Part shown: positions 8,751 to 17,109 of the stretch, in pieces
How the letters are laid out: every line of letters begins with the position of its first letter
Numbering within the stretch: the first letter of the stretch is position 1
Assembly: GCF_002895945.1 (NCBI RefSeq)
Contig: NZ_NPZB01000001.1
Location: forward strand, 573,501-637,500
DNA from: Solilutibacter silvestris
GTDB lineage: Bacteria > Pseudomonadota > Gammaproteobacteria > Xanthomonadales > Xanthomonadaceae
Direction: 5' to 3'
DNA length: 64,000 bases
The notes under the pieces: model-generated
Databases searched by the model: none
What the model was told of the DNA's origin: nothing
What the model saw: only the letters and a program-made list of their open reading frames with translations
Program-made: the position numbers and the translations under genes

Positions 8751-8977
8751 GCGTCGTCCTCCGTTTGCAGACTGCAGCGAATCACCTCGGTAGCGATCTT
8801 TCGCAAGAACTCAACCGGAAGGCGGGTGTAGTGCGCAGTCGTGGATACGAATTCGTATCCCACGGTTTTGGAGGTGATAGGAATCTCGTCAGGCGCGGAT
8901 GTCCGCTGCAGTGTGTGTGTCGAAAGCGGGGCCTTGGCAATTCCGCGATGACGGCGAGTGACGTGTGCCCGAGTCAT
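8747..8977 (-). CDS. Mini-protein paralogous to the integrase catalytic tail
   Basis: A 76-residue protein whose last 42 residues align without gaps to the last 42 of the adjacent integrase: TSKTVGY...STTAHYTRL...FLRKIATEVIR against TSKSMGH...STTARYTHL...FLRNVAVNVIR. The nucleophile-position Tyr is kept, the LGH-box His is replaced by Tyr, and nothing upstream of that box is present. The first about 35 residues are basic and unrelated. Four-base overlaps on both sides and the maintained frame argue that it is a translated gene and not debris from a duplication, but a decaying partial duplicate remains possible. Confidence 0.65.
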   Translation of the reverse strand: MTRAHVTRRHRGIAKAPLSTHTLQRTSAPDEIPITSKTVGYEFVSTTAHYTRLPVEFLRKIATEVIRCSLQTEDDA

Positions 8978-10185
8978 GTCTCGTCCTCCCTGTACAAGTC
9001 GCGGCGAATCACATTGACAGCGACATTCCGTAAGAATTTGTCCGAGAGGTGGGTGTAGCGTGCGGTGGTAGATCCATGCACGTGGCCCATGCTCTTGGAG
9101 GTGAATTGCATGGGGACATCGGCTTCGCTCTGATGGGACGCGAACATGTGCCGCAGTCCATGTGTCGAGAAGAGTTTTTCATCGAGACCACACGTACGGA
9201 TCAGGAACTTGTAGCGGCCCCAAATCGATGCGCGGCAGAGACGCTTGCCAACCTCGGACAACCACATGGCGGATTCGTGGCCAGGCAAGACCGCGAATTT
9301 CGGCCGGATCTCCTCCAGATACCAATCCAGGATCGACGGGATTGCTGGGGTGATTGGTGGTGCCATCCGGAATTTGGGGCCACTGCCCCGGCTCCCTTTG
9401 CCGTATACGCCAGCAAATCCATAGCGACCGAGTTCAGGGAGATCAGGGTTCTTCCTGAAGCTCGTCATATCGAGCTTGTGTCCCTCGCTCAATCGCAGGC
9501 CATAGGCGTAGTACGTACAGAACATGGCTTTGTCACGCTGCAAGGTCTTGAGGAGCCGTTTCCGCTCGCCACCTGCGATTTCGATGAGGATGTCGATCAT
9601 CCGGAAGAAGGCGTCCAGTTCTTGCGCATCCATGTGGTAACGCTCGGTCACCTCGCCGTCGTCCGTGACATGGACAATGCGGTTTTCGACGGTCACGACC
9701 TGTTCGATGCGTTCCCCGCAGAGGGCATGCACCTGGTTTTGCCAGTTCCGGTTGGTGACCAGGTAGTCGTAGAGCGTCGAGACGGCCGTTTGCATGCCAC
9801 GCTGGGTCTTCGACTTCAACTTGCGTTCGGCGCTCAGATGGGAGCACCACGATTCGAAGTCGTCTGACGTACAGGCCCAGATCGGCTGGCCGGCATAGGC
9901 CAGGAATTCTTCCGCATGCCGACGGTCGCGTTGGACCGTTTTGGCCGTGTGCCGCCGGGCCCCGCGATGGCCGACGAAATACCCATCCAGCATCTGGGTT
10001 TGGAGCTTCATCTCTGCCTCGGTGAGATCCCGGGGTGGACGTTGGAGAGGTAGGACCGTCGGTTGCTTGGCCTTTCGGGCACGCCGACGGCGCTCTTCCC
10101 GCGCCTCTTCCGGGGTCGGGACCGGGACTTCGTTGGCAGCTTGGGCCAGCGGAGCTTGTCCAAAAGGGAGAATGGTGGCGGTCAT
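8974..10185 (-). CDS. Tyrosine-type site-specific integrase
   Basis: A 403-residue integrase with a complete catalytic set: Arg231 in AYGLRLSEG, Lys263 in GKGSRG, His342 and Arg345 in HGLRH, His368 in MGH, and the nucleophile Tyr377 in TTARYTHLS. An N-terminal SAM-like core-binding domain occupies about residues 70-155, preceded by a basic low-complexity arm. The ATG at 10185 has GGAGG eight bases upstream and is preferred to the TTG at 10200. It is the first gene of the operon reading away from comM and is the likely enzyme for integration and excision of the island. No inactivating change was found. Confidence 0.92.
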   Translation of the reverse strand: MTATILPFGQAPLAQAANEVPVPTPEEAREERRRRARKAKQPTVLPLQRPPRDLTEAEMKLQTQMLDGYFVGHRGARRHTAKTVQRDRRHAEEFLAYAGQPIWACTSDDFESWCSHLSAERKLKSKTQRGMQTAVSTLYDYLVTNRNWQNQVHALCGERIEQVVTVENRIVHVTDDGEVTERYHMDAQELDAFFRMIDILIEIAGGERKRLLKTLQRDKAMFCTYYAYGLRLSEGHKLDMTSFRKNPDLPELGRYGFAGVYGKGSRGSGPKFRMAPPITPAIPSILDWYLEEIRPKFAVLPGHESAMWLSEVGKRLCRASIWGRYKFLIRTCGLDEKLFSTHGLRHMFASHQSEADVPMQFTSKSMGHVHGSTTARYTHLSDKFLRNVAVNVIRRDLYREDET

Positions 10186-10466
10186 GGCGAGCGCCTCCAA
10201 CGGAGTCGGGTGGGCCTAGACGCAGCCCCGGGGTGGTGGTGGTGTGTGTGCATGACAAAGGCGATAGCACACAGTCGCGATATCCAAAATTGGCGATTCA
10301 AACCGCACTGACTACCTCAGGCGGATGAATGTCAATCATGTGCCCTCAAGGCGTATTTCCCACCCTGGAACCAACCTCTAAAACGACGCTAAACTTCTTT
10401 CAGAACAAAGAGTTAGAGTTGGATTTCGAGGCTGAATGGCCGGGGACGGGATCCTTCGAATCTTCT
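10186..10466. other. Island/comM junction and integrase promoter region
   Basis: The stretch between the integrase start and the last base of comM homology (10467). It must contain the integrase promoter (minus strand) and the attachment site. The comM-derived side begins with the Walker B coding sequence at 10467-10490. The other copy of the core repeat lies outside the window, so the exact crossover cannot be fixed. No terminator or gene was recognised. Confidence 0.6.
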
Positions 10467-11372
10467 GAGTTCGTCGAGGAAGAGCACGCCATTGTGGGCC
10501 AGCGAAATCTCGCCGGGACGCGGATCGCTGCCGCCGCCGACCAATGCGACAGCGCTCGAGGAATGGTGGGGTGAGCGGAACGGACGCTGGCGCCAGCGTG
10601 CTGCATCGAAACCGCGTCCGCTGATCGACGCCAGCGTCGCCGACTCCAACGCTTCCTGTTCGCTCGCTTCCGGCAGGATGCCAGGCAGGCGCGCCGCCAG
10701 CAGGCTCTTGCCGCAGCCGGGCGAACCGGTGAACAGCAGATGGTGACCACCGGCCGCGGCGATCTCCAGGGCACGGCGCGCGTGTTGCTGGCCGCGCACG
10801 TCGGCAAGATCGGGATAGGTTCCGGCGATATCGGCATCGGCGCAGGCGCGCGGCAGCGCGGTGTGTCCCTGCAGCATCGCGCAAACTTCCGACAGCGTGC
10901 GCGCGACGTGGACTTGGGCATTGCGCGCGAGCGCGGCTTCGGCGGCGTTGCCGGGCGCGACGATCAGCCGGCGTCCCTGCGCCTGCGCGGCCAACGCCGC
11001 CGGCAGCACGCCATCGACCGGACGCAGTTCGCCGGTGAGTCCGAGTTCGGCGATGCATTCGACTTCGTTCAATGCGTCCTGCGGGATCTCTCCGGCGGCA
11101 GCGAGGATGCCGAGCGCGATCGGCAGGTCGAAGCGACCACCGTGCTTGGGCAGATCGGCAGGCGCGAGATTGACGGTGATATTGCGACTGGGAAATTCCA
11201 TCTGCGCGCAGGAAATCGCCGCACGGACGCGGTCCTTGGCTTCGCGGACGGCGGCTTCCGGCAATCCGACCACCGACATCCGCGGCAAGCCACCGGCCAG
11301 ATGCACTTCCACGGTGACAGCGGGCGCGGACACACCGACCCGCGCACGGCTGTGCGCAAGCGCGAGTTGCAT
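10413..11372 (-). pseudogene. comM: comM (YifB-type Mg-chelatase-like ATPase), truncated by island insertion
   Basis: The first 302 codons are a normal ComM: an N-terminal ChlI-type domain, then the AAA+ core with Walker A GSPGCGKS (216-223) and Walker B LFLDE (297-301). Right after LFLDEL the reading frame leaves the family and continues for 17 unrelated residues to a stop at 10413, so about 180-200 residues of the ATPase and C-terminal domain are lost. Intact ComM is a hexameric helicase that promotes branch migration during natural transformation. The fragment keeps nucleotide-binding residues but lacks sensor and arginine-finger regions and should be inactive. It lies 17 bases after ubiK. 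Confidence 0.9.
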
Positions 11373-11389
11373 GGCGAATCAGCCGCGGG

Positions 11390-11656
11390 TCAGTGCTGGG
11401 TGCCGGCGCCGCGGGTCCGCGCGCTTTCCAGCTCGGCGACCTGGCGTTCCAGCGCATCCAGCTTCTCGCGGGTGCGCAACAGCACCGCGCGCTGGACGTC
11501 GAATTCCTCGCGGGTCACCAGATCGAGCCGGCCGAGGCCGGCCTGCAGCACCGACTTGAAGTTCTGCTGCAGTTCCTCGCGGCTGTCGCGCAGGCTTTGC
11601 GGCACCAGGTTGCTGAGGCGGCGGGCGAGGTCGTCGAGTTGGCTGAGGTCGATCAT
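11390..11656 (-). CDS. ubiK: UbiK (YqiC) ubiquinone biosynthesis accessory factor
   Basis: An 88-residue protein starting MIDLSQLDDLARRLSNLVP with a C-terminal coiled coil (about residues 45-80), matching the UbiK/BMFP family in length and layout. UbiK assists assembly of the Ubi complex for aerobic ubiquinone synthesis and binds UbiJ. The ATG at 11656 has GGAG nine bases upstream; longer upstream open frames are spurious. comM follows after 17 bases, the usual gene pair in this group, and now loses its distal part to the island. Confidence 0.88.
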   Translation of the reverse strand: MIDLSQLDDLARRLSNLVPQSLRDSREELQQNFKSVLQAGLGRLDLVTREEFDVQRAVLLRTREKLDALERQVAELESARTRGAGTQH

Positions 11657-11791
11657 GGCGTGCTCCGTGGGTACGTGTCGCCAGCGTCGCGCAGCGTCCT
11701 CGCCACGCCCATCGGCGACTGCCGCGCCTGGACCTCGGAAAAATCCGGGGCCACGCGCTAAGCTGTCACCAAGGATACCCGGAGGTCGTGC

Positions 11792-12130
11792 ATGAAAATG
11801 GTGATGGCGATCATCAAGCCGTTCAAACTCGATGACGTGCGCGAGGCGCTGGCCGATGTCGGCGTGGCCGGCATCACCGTGACCGAGGTCAAGGGCTTCG
11901 GTCGCCAGAAGGGCCACACCGAGCTCTATCGCGGCGCCGAATACGTGGTCGATTTCCTGCCCAAGCTGAAGCTGGAAATCGCCGTGCCCGGCGACCAGGC
12001 CGAGGCCGCGATCGAGGCGATCATGAAGGCCGCCGGCACCGGCAAGATCGGCGACGGCAAGATCTTCGTGTGGGATCTCGACCGCGTGGTGCGCATCCGC
12101 ACCGGCGAACTGGACGCCGACGCGCTGTAG
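11792..12130 (+). CDS. glnK: P-II family nitrogen regulatory protein (GlnB/GlnK)
   Basis: A 112-residue P-II protein of normal length. The T-loop carries Tyr51, the uridylylation site, in [15 protein letters not shown], and both signature segments KGFGRQKGH and [11 protein letters not shown] are present. P-II proteins sense 2-oxoglutarate and ATP/ADP and control glutamine synthetase adenylylation and, for GlnK, the ammonium channel AmtB. The N-terminus ([11 protein letters not shown]) and C-terminus (TGELDADAL) lean to GlnK, but no amtB follows in the window, so the GlnB/GlnK choice is uncertain. GGAGG precedes the ATG. Confidence 0.93.
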   Translation: MKMVMAIIKPFKLDDVREALADVGVAGITVTEVKGFGRQKGHTELYRGAEYVVDFLPKLKLEIAVPGDQAEAAIEAIMKAAGTGKIGDGKIFVWDLDRVVRIRTGELDADAL

Positions 12131-12135
12131 TTCGA

Positions 12136-12984
12136 TCAATCCTTCAGCGCGGCTTTCACGAACGGCGGCAACGAGGCCGCGCCGCGATGGATGTCGGCGG
12201 TGTAGTACTTGGTGTCGAACGTCTTCGCCGCGGAATCGGCCTCGCGGAAATCGAAACCGCCGGCCTTGCGCGCCATCGTCACGCTCCACCAGCCGGTGGG
12301 ATAGCACGGCTGCGGGAATGGCAACGTCTGGAACGTGGTGAAGCCGGCCTTGCGCATTTCATCGCGCATCTGGTTGATCAGGCCAAGCAGTTTGATTGGT
12401 GATTCCGACTGCTGCACCAGCAGGCCGTCGTCCTTCAATGCGCGACCGCAGTCGGCGAAGAATTCGGCGTTGAACAAGCCTTCCGCCGGGCCGATGGGAT
12501 CGGTGGAATCGACGATGATGACGTCGACGCTGTTTTCGGGGAGATTCTTGACGTAGGCGAGGCCGTCGTCGAACAGCAGTTCCGCGCGCGGATCATGATT
12601 GGATTCGCACAGTTCCGGGAAATACTTCTCGGCCATGCGCGTGACCTGTTCGTCGATGTCGCACTGGGTCGCTTTCGCCACGCCCTTGTGCTTCAGCACT
12701 TCGCGCAAGGTGCCGCAATCGCCGCCACCAATGATCACCACGCGCCTGGGATCGCGGTGGGTGAACAGCACCGGATGCGCGATCATCTCGTGGTAGAAGA
12801 AATTGTCGTCGGTGGTGAGCATCATCGCGCCGTCGATCAGCATCAGGTTGCCCCAATCGGTCGACTCGAAGATCTCGATCTTCTGGAACGGCGATTGCAC
12901 CTCGTCGAGCTTGCGGGTAATGCGGAAGCCGATGGCCGAACCGGTCGGTTCGAAGGGTTCGTAATGCCAGTTGGACTCGGTCAT
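12136..12984 (-). CDS. speE: Spermidine synthase
   Basis: A 282-residue polyamine aminopropyltransferase that transfers the aminopropyl group of decarboxylated SAM to putrescine. Visible motifs are YHEMIAHP (64-71), the nucleotide-binding GGGDCGTLREVL (86-97), and the catalytic VDSTDPIGPA (158-167). Length is typical. It converges on the P-II gene five bases from its stop and lies near speA on the opposite strand, so the window holds both the arginine-to-agmatine step and the spermidine step; the agmatine-to-putrescine genes are not here. Confidence 0.95.
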   Translation of the reverse strand: MTESNWHYEPFEPTGSAIGFRITRKLDEVQSPFQKIEIFESTDWGNLMLIDGAMMLTTDDNFFYHEMIAHPVLFTHRDPRRVVIIGGGDCGTLREVLKHKGVAKATQCDIDEQVTRMAEKYFPELCESNHDPRAELLFDDGLAYVKNLPENSVDVIIVDSTDPIGPAEGLFNAEFFADCGRALKDDGLLVQQSESPIKLLGLINQMRDEMRKAGFTTFQTLPFPQPCYPTGWWSVTMARKAGGFDFREADSAAKTFDTKYYTADIHRGAASLPPFVKAALKD

Positions 12985-13027
12985 CTGCTGCAGGCTCCGC
13001 CAGATCGGCTATATCAGGCCGGCGATT

Positions 13028-14095
13028 TTACCGGGCTGGAGCGGTCGGCGTGATGACAGGCCCATCCACCCCGCGCCACCACGCTTCGGCCGGTGGCGGA
13101 TCGCCGATATCGATGCGCTGGCCGATGCGCGGCGTGGCGAGGCGCAGGCCGCGTTCGCGTGCCAGTGCGGTCACGCGTTCGAAGGGATCGAACCACGCAT
13201 GCATCGACAGGTCGAAGGTGCCGTTGTGGATCGGCAGCATCACGTTCGCACCGAGATCGACATGCGCCTGCACGCTCTGTTCCGGCGCCATGTGCACATA
13301 GGGCCACGCCGCGTTGTAGGCGCCGTCTTCCATCAGGCTGAGGTCGAACGGCCCGTAGCGCCGGCCGATTTCGCGGAAACCGTCGAAGTAGCCGCCATCG
13401 CCACTGAAGAAGATCTTGCGATCGCCATGCGCGATCACCCACGAACACCACAGCGTCGAATTGCCATCGCGCAATCCGCGTCCGGAAAAATGCTGCGCCG
13501 GCGTGCAGGCGAGGCGGACATCGCCCACCGCTGTTTCCTGCCACCAGTCGAATTCGTGCACTTTCGCCGCAGGCACGCCCCATTCGATCAAGCGTTGGCC
13601 GACCCCGAGCGTGGTGATGAAATCCTGCACCTTCGGCGCGAGTTTGCGGATCGCGGCCTTGTCGAGGTGATCGTAGTGATCATGCGAGAGGATCACCGCG
13701 CGGATCGGCGGCAGGTCCTTGATCGCAATTGGTGGCGCATGGAAACGGCGTGGCCCGAACCACTGCACCGGCGAGGCGCGCTTGCTGAACACCGGATCGG
13801 TGAGGAAGAACGCACCGCCCAGCTTCATCAGCACGGTCGAGTGCCCCAAGCGCCACAGGCTGTGATCGGGCGCGGCGTCAAGATCGGCGCGGGTGATCGC
13901 CTGCACCGGGATGCTCCCGTGCGGCACGGTGTCCTTCGGCTTGTTGAAGAAGAAGTCCCACAGCGTGGTGCGGTTTTCGCGATTGATCGTCGGCGGCGCA
14001 GGCACTTTGTTGCGGAAACGGCCGTTTGACCACTGGGGCGAAGTCTCGCGGGCGGCGGCGGGGGACGGCGGAAAACCCGAGGTTGGTTGGTCCAT
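13028..14095 (-). CDS. MBL-fold metallo-hydrolase (NAPE-PLD/UlaG-like)
   Basis: A 355-residue metallo-beta-lactamase-fold protein with SHDHYDHLD (metal ligands His138, His140, Asp142, His143), a distal Asp in FFSGDGGYF and a C-terminal PIHNGTF histidine. The layout, with about 80 residues before the fold and the LGHSTVLMKL segment, matches bacterial relatives of N-acyl-phosphatidylethanolamine phospholipase D. Substrate is unknown. It is on the same strand as speE, 43 bases upstream, so the two may be cotranscribed. Confidence 0.8.
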   Translation of the reverse strand: MDQPTSGFPPSPAAARETSPQWSNGRFRNKVPAPPTINRENRTTLWDFFFNKPKDTVPHGSIPVQAITRADLDAAPDHSLWRLGHSTVLMKLGGAFFLTDPVFSKRASPVQWFGPRRFHAPPIAIKDLPPIRAVILSHDHYDHLDKAAIRKLAPKVQDFITTLGVGQRLIEWGVPAAKVHEFDWWQETAVGDVRLACTPAQHFSGRGLRDGNSTLWCSWVIAHGDRKIFFSGDGGYFDGFREIGRRYGPFDLSLMEDGAYNAAWPYVHMAPEQSVQAHVDLGANVMLPIHNGTFDLSMHAWFDPFERVTALARERGLRLATPRIGQRIDIGDPPPAEAWWRGVDGPVITPTAPAR

Positions 14096-14132
14096 GCAGC
14101 CAATATGGGCACTGTCGGCGTCGTTGCAATGA

Positions 14133-14155
14133 CCGCCGCAACACCGTTGTGGCGG
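14133..14155. promoter_or_regulatory. Inverted repeat upstream of speA
   Basis: CCGCCGCAAC, a three-base loop, then GTTGTGGCGG form a ten-base-pair stem with one mismatch, followed by CG and four T. It lies between the divergent hydrolase and speA genes, 58 bases before the speA start. It could act as a leader hairpin or operator for speA. As a terminator it has no upstream plus-strand gene to serve. Confidence 0.35.
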
Positions 14156-14213
14156 CGTTTTGCCGGGCTCCGACTACACTATCCGCCCGTTTTCCCCGTC
14201 CGGCCTGCCTGAA

Positions 14214-16103
14214 ATGACCTGGTCCCTCGACCTCGCCCGCAAGACCTATTCGATCCCGCACTGGTCGGACGGCTATTTCGACGTCGATGCGCAGGGCCGG
14301 ATCGTGGTGCGGCCCAAGGGCGCCGGCGGTCCGCAAGCCGCGCTGTCCGAGGTGGTCGATCGCGCGCTCGCCAACGGCGCGCACCTGCCGCTGCTGGTGC
14401 GTTTCCCCGACATCCTCGGCGATCGCCTCGGCAAGTTGCAGGGGGCGTTCGCGCAGGCTCAGACGGATTGGGATTACCGCGGCGGTTACACCGCGGTGTA
14501 CCCGATCAAAGTCAATCAGCATGCGGGTGTCGCCGGCACGCTGGCCTCGCACGCGGGCGAAGGTTTCGGGCTGGAAGCCGGCAGCAAGCCGGAACTGATG
14601 GCGGTGCTGGCGTTGTCGCGTCCGGGTGGCGTGATCGTCTGCAACGGGTACAAGGATCGCGAATACATCCGTCTCGCGCTGATCGGTCGCAAGCTCGGGC
14701 TGCAGACCTTCATCGTCATCGAGAAGCCCTCCGAGCTGAAGTTGGTGCTGGAGGAATCGCAGGCGCTGGGCGTGACGCCGGGCCTCGGCGTGCGCATGCG
14801 GTTGGCGTCGCTGGGCGCCGGCAAGTGGCAGAACTCCGGTGGCGACAAGGCCAAGTTCGGCTTGAACCCGCGCCAGGTCCTCGACCTGTGGAAGCAGCTG
14901 CGCGATGCCGGCATCGGCGATTGCCTGCAGCTGCTGCACTTCCACATGGGCTCGCAGATTTCCAACGTCCGTGACATCGCCAACGGCATGCGCGAAGCGA
15001 CGCGCTATTTCGTCGAACTGTCGAAGCTGGGCGCCAAGATCGATTACGTCGATGTCGGTGGCGGCCTCGGCGTCGATTACGAAGGCACGCGTTCGCGCAG
15101 CTACAACTCGGTCAACTACGGCCTGCATCATTACGCATCGAGCATCGTGCAGCCGCTGGCGCAGGCCTGCGAACAGAACGACCTGCCGCAGCCGCGCATC
15201 ATCACCGAATGCGGCCGCGCGATGACCGCGCACCACGCGGTGCTGGTGGCGAACGTCTCGGAAGTGGAGCAGGCGCCGGAAGGCCGGGTGCCGCCGCAGA
15301 ACGACGACGAATCGCAGCCGGTGCGCGACCTGCGCGATCTGCATGGCGAACTGGCGACGCGGCCGGCGGTGGAAGTGTTCCACGAGGCCGCGCAATCGCA
15401 TGCCGAAGGTTTGAGCCTGTACGCACTCGGGCAAATCGATCTGGTCCAGCGCGCACGCATCGATGATCTGTTCTACGCCATCGCACATGCAGTGAAATCG
15501 CGCCTGACCTATGACGAAAAGAGCCATCGCGACCTGCTCGATGAACTCAATGAGCGTCTGGTCGACAAGTATTTCGTCAACTTCAGCGTGTTCGAATCGA
15601 TGCCGGACGTGTGGGCGATCGATCAGGTGTTCCCGATCGCGCCGATCGAGCGTCTCGACGAAGCGCCGCTGCGCCGCGGCGTGATCTGCGACCTCACCTG
15701 TGATTCCGATGGCAAGATCGACACCTATGTCGAGAACGAAGATCTCGACAGTTCGCTGCCGCTGCACGAACTGAGGTCGGGCGAGTCATACCGGCTCGGC
15801 TTCTTCCTGATCGGCGCCTACCAGGAAATCCTCGGCGACATCCACAATCTGTTCGGCGATACCGACGCGGTGGAAGTGCGCGTCAATGGTGGCGATTGCG
15901 TAATCACCCAGCAACGTCGCGGCGACACCACCGATGTCATGCTCGACTACGTCGGCTACAAGCTCGATGACCTGCGTCGCGTCTATCGCGCGCGCGTCGA
16001 AGCCGCCGACCTGTCGCCGGGCGAAGCCGAACGCCTCCAGCACGCGTTGGAATCCGGGCTCACCGCCTACACCTATCTGGACGACGCGCCGCTTTCGACC
16101 TGA
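14214..16103 (+). CDS. speA: Biosynthetic arginine decarboxylase
   Basis: A 629-residue PLP enzyme of the alanine-racemase-fold (fold III) type that decarboxylates arginine to agmatine. The PLP lysine is Lys99 in YPIKVNQH; downstream are FHMGSQISN, the glycine-rich DVGGGLGVDY and the CDLTCDSDGKI segment near the C-terminus with the active-site cysteine. The ATG at 14214 gives MTWSLDLARKTYSI, the usual beginning; longer frames are not supported. The 3' end overlaps the convergent zeta-toxin gene by 31 bases. Confidence 0.95.
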   Translation: MTWSLDLARKTYSIPHWSDGYFDVDAQGRIVVRPKGAGGPQAALSEVVDRALANGAHLPLLVRFPDILGDRLGKLQGAFAQAQTDWDYRGGYTAVYPIKVNQHAGVAGTLASHAGEGFGLEAGSKPELMAVLALSRPGGVIVCNGYKDREYIRLALIGRKLGLQTFIVIEKPSELKLVLEESQALGVTPGLGVRMRLASLGAGKWQNSGGDKAKFGLNPRQVLDLWKQLRDAGIGDCLQLLHFHMGSQISNVRDIANGMREATRYFVELSKLGAKIDYVDVGGGLGVDYEGTRSRSYNSVNYGLHHYASSIVQPLAQACEQNDLPQPRIITECGRAMTAHHAVLVANVSEVEQAPEGRVPPQNDDESQPVRDLRDLHGELATRPAVEVFHEAAQSHAEGLSLYALGQIDLVQRARIDDLFYAIAHAVKSRLTYDEKSHRDLLDELNERLVDKYFVNFSVFESMPDVWAIDQVFPIAPIERLDEAPLRRGVICDLTCDSDGKIDTYVENEDLDSSLPLHELRSGESYRLGFFLIGAYQEILGDIHNLFGDTDAVEVRVNGGDCVITQQRRGDTTDVMLDYVGYKLDDLRRVYRARVEAADLSPGEAERLQHALESGLTAYTYLDDAPLST

Positions 16104-16723
16104 GACAGCGCCGTTTCCAGGATCGGTTTTGCCCAGTCGGGGGTGTCGCGCAGGGCGCGTGCATGCGTCGGCCAAGTGATGCGGCCATGCTCCATCTGCA
16201 GCAGCAGGCGCGGGTCCGCGACGGGCGATCCTGGTGCGGCATCGGTGCTGTTGTCGTAGACCTGCAATTGCGCCAACTGCGGCAATAGCGCAGTCAGATT
16301 CGCGATGGATGAGACATAGCGTTCGCGGATTTTTGTCTCGGGAATGTCATGGCCGCCACGGCTTACACGCAGGCGCACGCGTTCGACGTGGTGTTCTGGC
16401 GAATCCAGTCCGCAGAACCACATCAACACGTCATGGGTCGCCGAGGCTTCACGCAGTTTGCGCGCGATGGTATTGCCGCCCAATGTGGTTTCAAAAGCGT
16501 AGCTCGTGCCATTGGCGATGGCTGCGTCCAGCTGCCGCACACCCTCGTGCCACGCCGCTGCATTGGCGTCTTCCGGTGGACTTCCAGTGGCTTCGCGCAA
16601 GTCTCGCGCAAACGTATCGGGGTTGAACCATTCGATGCCGATTTGGCGCAGTGCGTGACCGCCCAGAGAACTCTTGCCGGCGCCATTGACGCCTGCCAGC
16701 ACATACAGGAACGGACGTGCCAT
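16073..16723 (-). CDS. Zeta-type toxin (P-loop kinase)
   Basis: A 216-residue P-loop protein with Walker A GVNGAGKS at residues 11-18, the NPDTFARDLR segment with the substrate-binding Asp, the FETTLGG motif and the RVRLRVSRGGHDIPETKIRERY segment typical of zeta-toxin-like kinases. Zeta toxins phosphorylate UDP-N-acetylglucosamine and block cell-wall synthesis; many chromosomal relatives have unknown substrates. It starts six bases after the stop of a Phd-like antitoxin gene, so the pair is probably a toxin-antitoxin system. The last 31 bases overlap speA on the other strand. Confidence 0.85.
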   Translation of the reverse strand: MARPFLYVLAGVNGAGKSSLGGHALRQIGIEWFNPDTFARDLREATGSPPEDANAAAWHEGVRQLDAAIANGTSYAFETTLGGNTIARKLREASATHDVLMWFCGLDSPEHHVERVRLRVSRGGHDIPETKIRERYVSSIANLTALLPQLAQLQVYDNSTDAAPGSPVADPRLLLQMEHGRITWPTHARALRDTPDWAKPILETALSQVESGASSR

Positions 16724-16729
16724 TTTCGA

Positions 16730-17086
16730 TCAGTGCCCTTCGCCGGCAATCACCTGGCCATCGAGTTTCAGTGTCCGACGCAGGATCGTGCGGATCTTTT
16801 CGCGCGCTTCCGGGGTTTGCAGGACTTTCAGGCGCTCGTCGTACTTGCGGCGCAGGTTATCCAGCATCGCCTCGTCGCGTGCGGACATCTCGCGCAAGAC
16901 TTCCAGAATGGCGGCGTACTCCTCCACCGGCAGGATCACCGCCTCGGGCTCGTCGTGGTTGGTGACCAGCACCTGGCCGTTGCGGGCCATGGCCTTCATC
17001 ATCCCGCGCCAGCCCAGCTTCTTCACGTCCGAAGCCGGCGTGCGCGGCAGGGACTCCAGCGACTTCAGGGCAAGGGCGGCAGACAT
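16730..17086 (-). CDS. Phd/YefM-type antitoxin
   Basis: A 118-residue protein. The N-terminal 65 residues (DVKKLGWRGMMKAMARNGQV, then VLVTNHDEPEAVILPVEEYAAI) match the DNA-binding Phd/YefM fold, followed by a long charged C-terminal helix that would wrap the toxin. Classical zeta toxins pair with epsilon antitoxins, so a Phd-type partner is a variant arrangement. The ATG at 17086 gives the expected domain start; the 30 codons before it are not conserved-looking. Inverted and direct repeats lie just upstream. Confidence 0.82.
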   Translation of the reverse strand: MSAALALKSLESLPRTPASDVKKLGWRGMMKAMARNGQVLVTNHDEPEAVILPVEEYAAILEVLREMSARDEAMLDNLRRKYDERLKVLQTPEAREKIRTILRRTLKLDGQVIAGEGH

Positions 17087-17109
17087 GGCGGCATTCCAGC
17101 GAGGGAAAG

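Larger units (their letters stand above)
1..10466. mobile_element. Genomic island inserted in comM (right end; left end outside window)
   Basis: The comM reading frame at 10413-11372 matches its family only as far as about 10467; everything to the left is foreign. The junction-proximal genes are a complete tyrosine integrase and coupled accessory genes, the usual layout at an island end. Cargo genes are hypothetical, regulatory or defence-like, with base composition varying from near-host to clearly AT-rich (about 1880-3290), unlike the uniformly GC-rich flank from 10.5 kb on. No 3' half of comM occurs in the window, so the island must extend beyond position 1. comM is a known insertion hotspot for AbaR/Tn6022-type elements in Acinetobacter, but those use transposases, whereas this element carries a tyrosine recombinase. 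Confidence 0.85.

Noticed and set aside
6478-10185. RIT (recombinase in trio) element
   Set aside because: Only one of the proteins has the complete catalytic set; the others are a regulator, a fragment-like paralog and a degenerate zinc-ribbon protein.
10440-10475. T-arm-like sequence (TTCGAAGGATCCC) near the comM junction, suggesting a tRNA attachment site
   Set aside because: The base pairing of a T-stem and acceptor stem does not work out and no upstream tRNA body exists; comM coding homology explains the junction better.
13878-15767. Long minus-strand open frame of 629 codons opposite speA
   Set aside because: It is antisense to an unmistakable speA; its His/Arg/Gln-rich composition is that of a GC-rich shadow frame.
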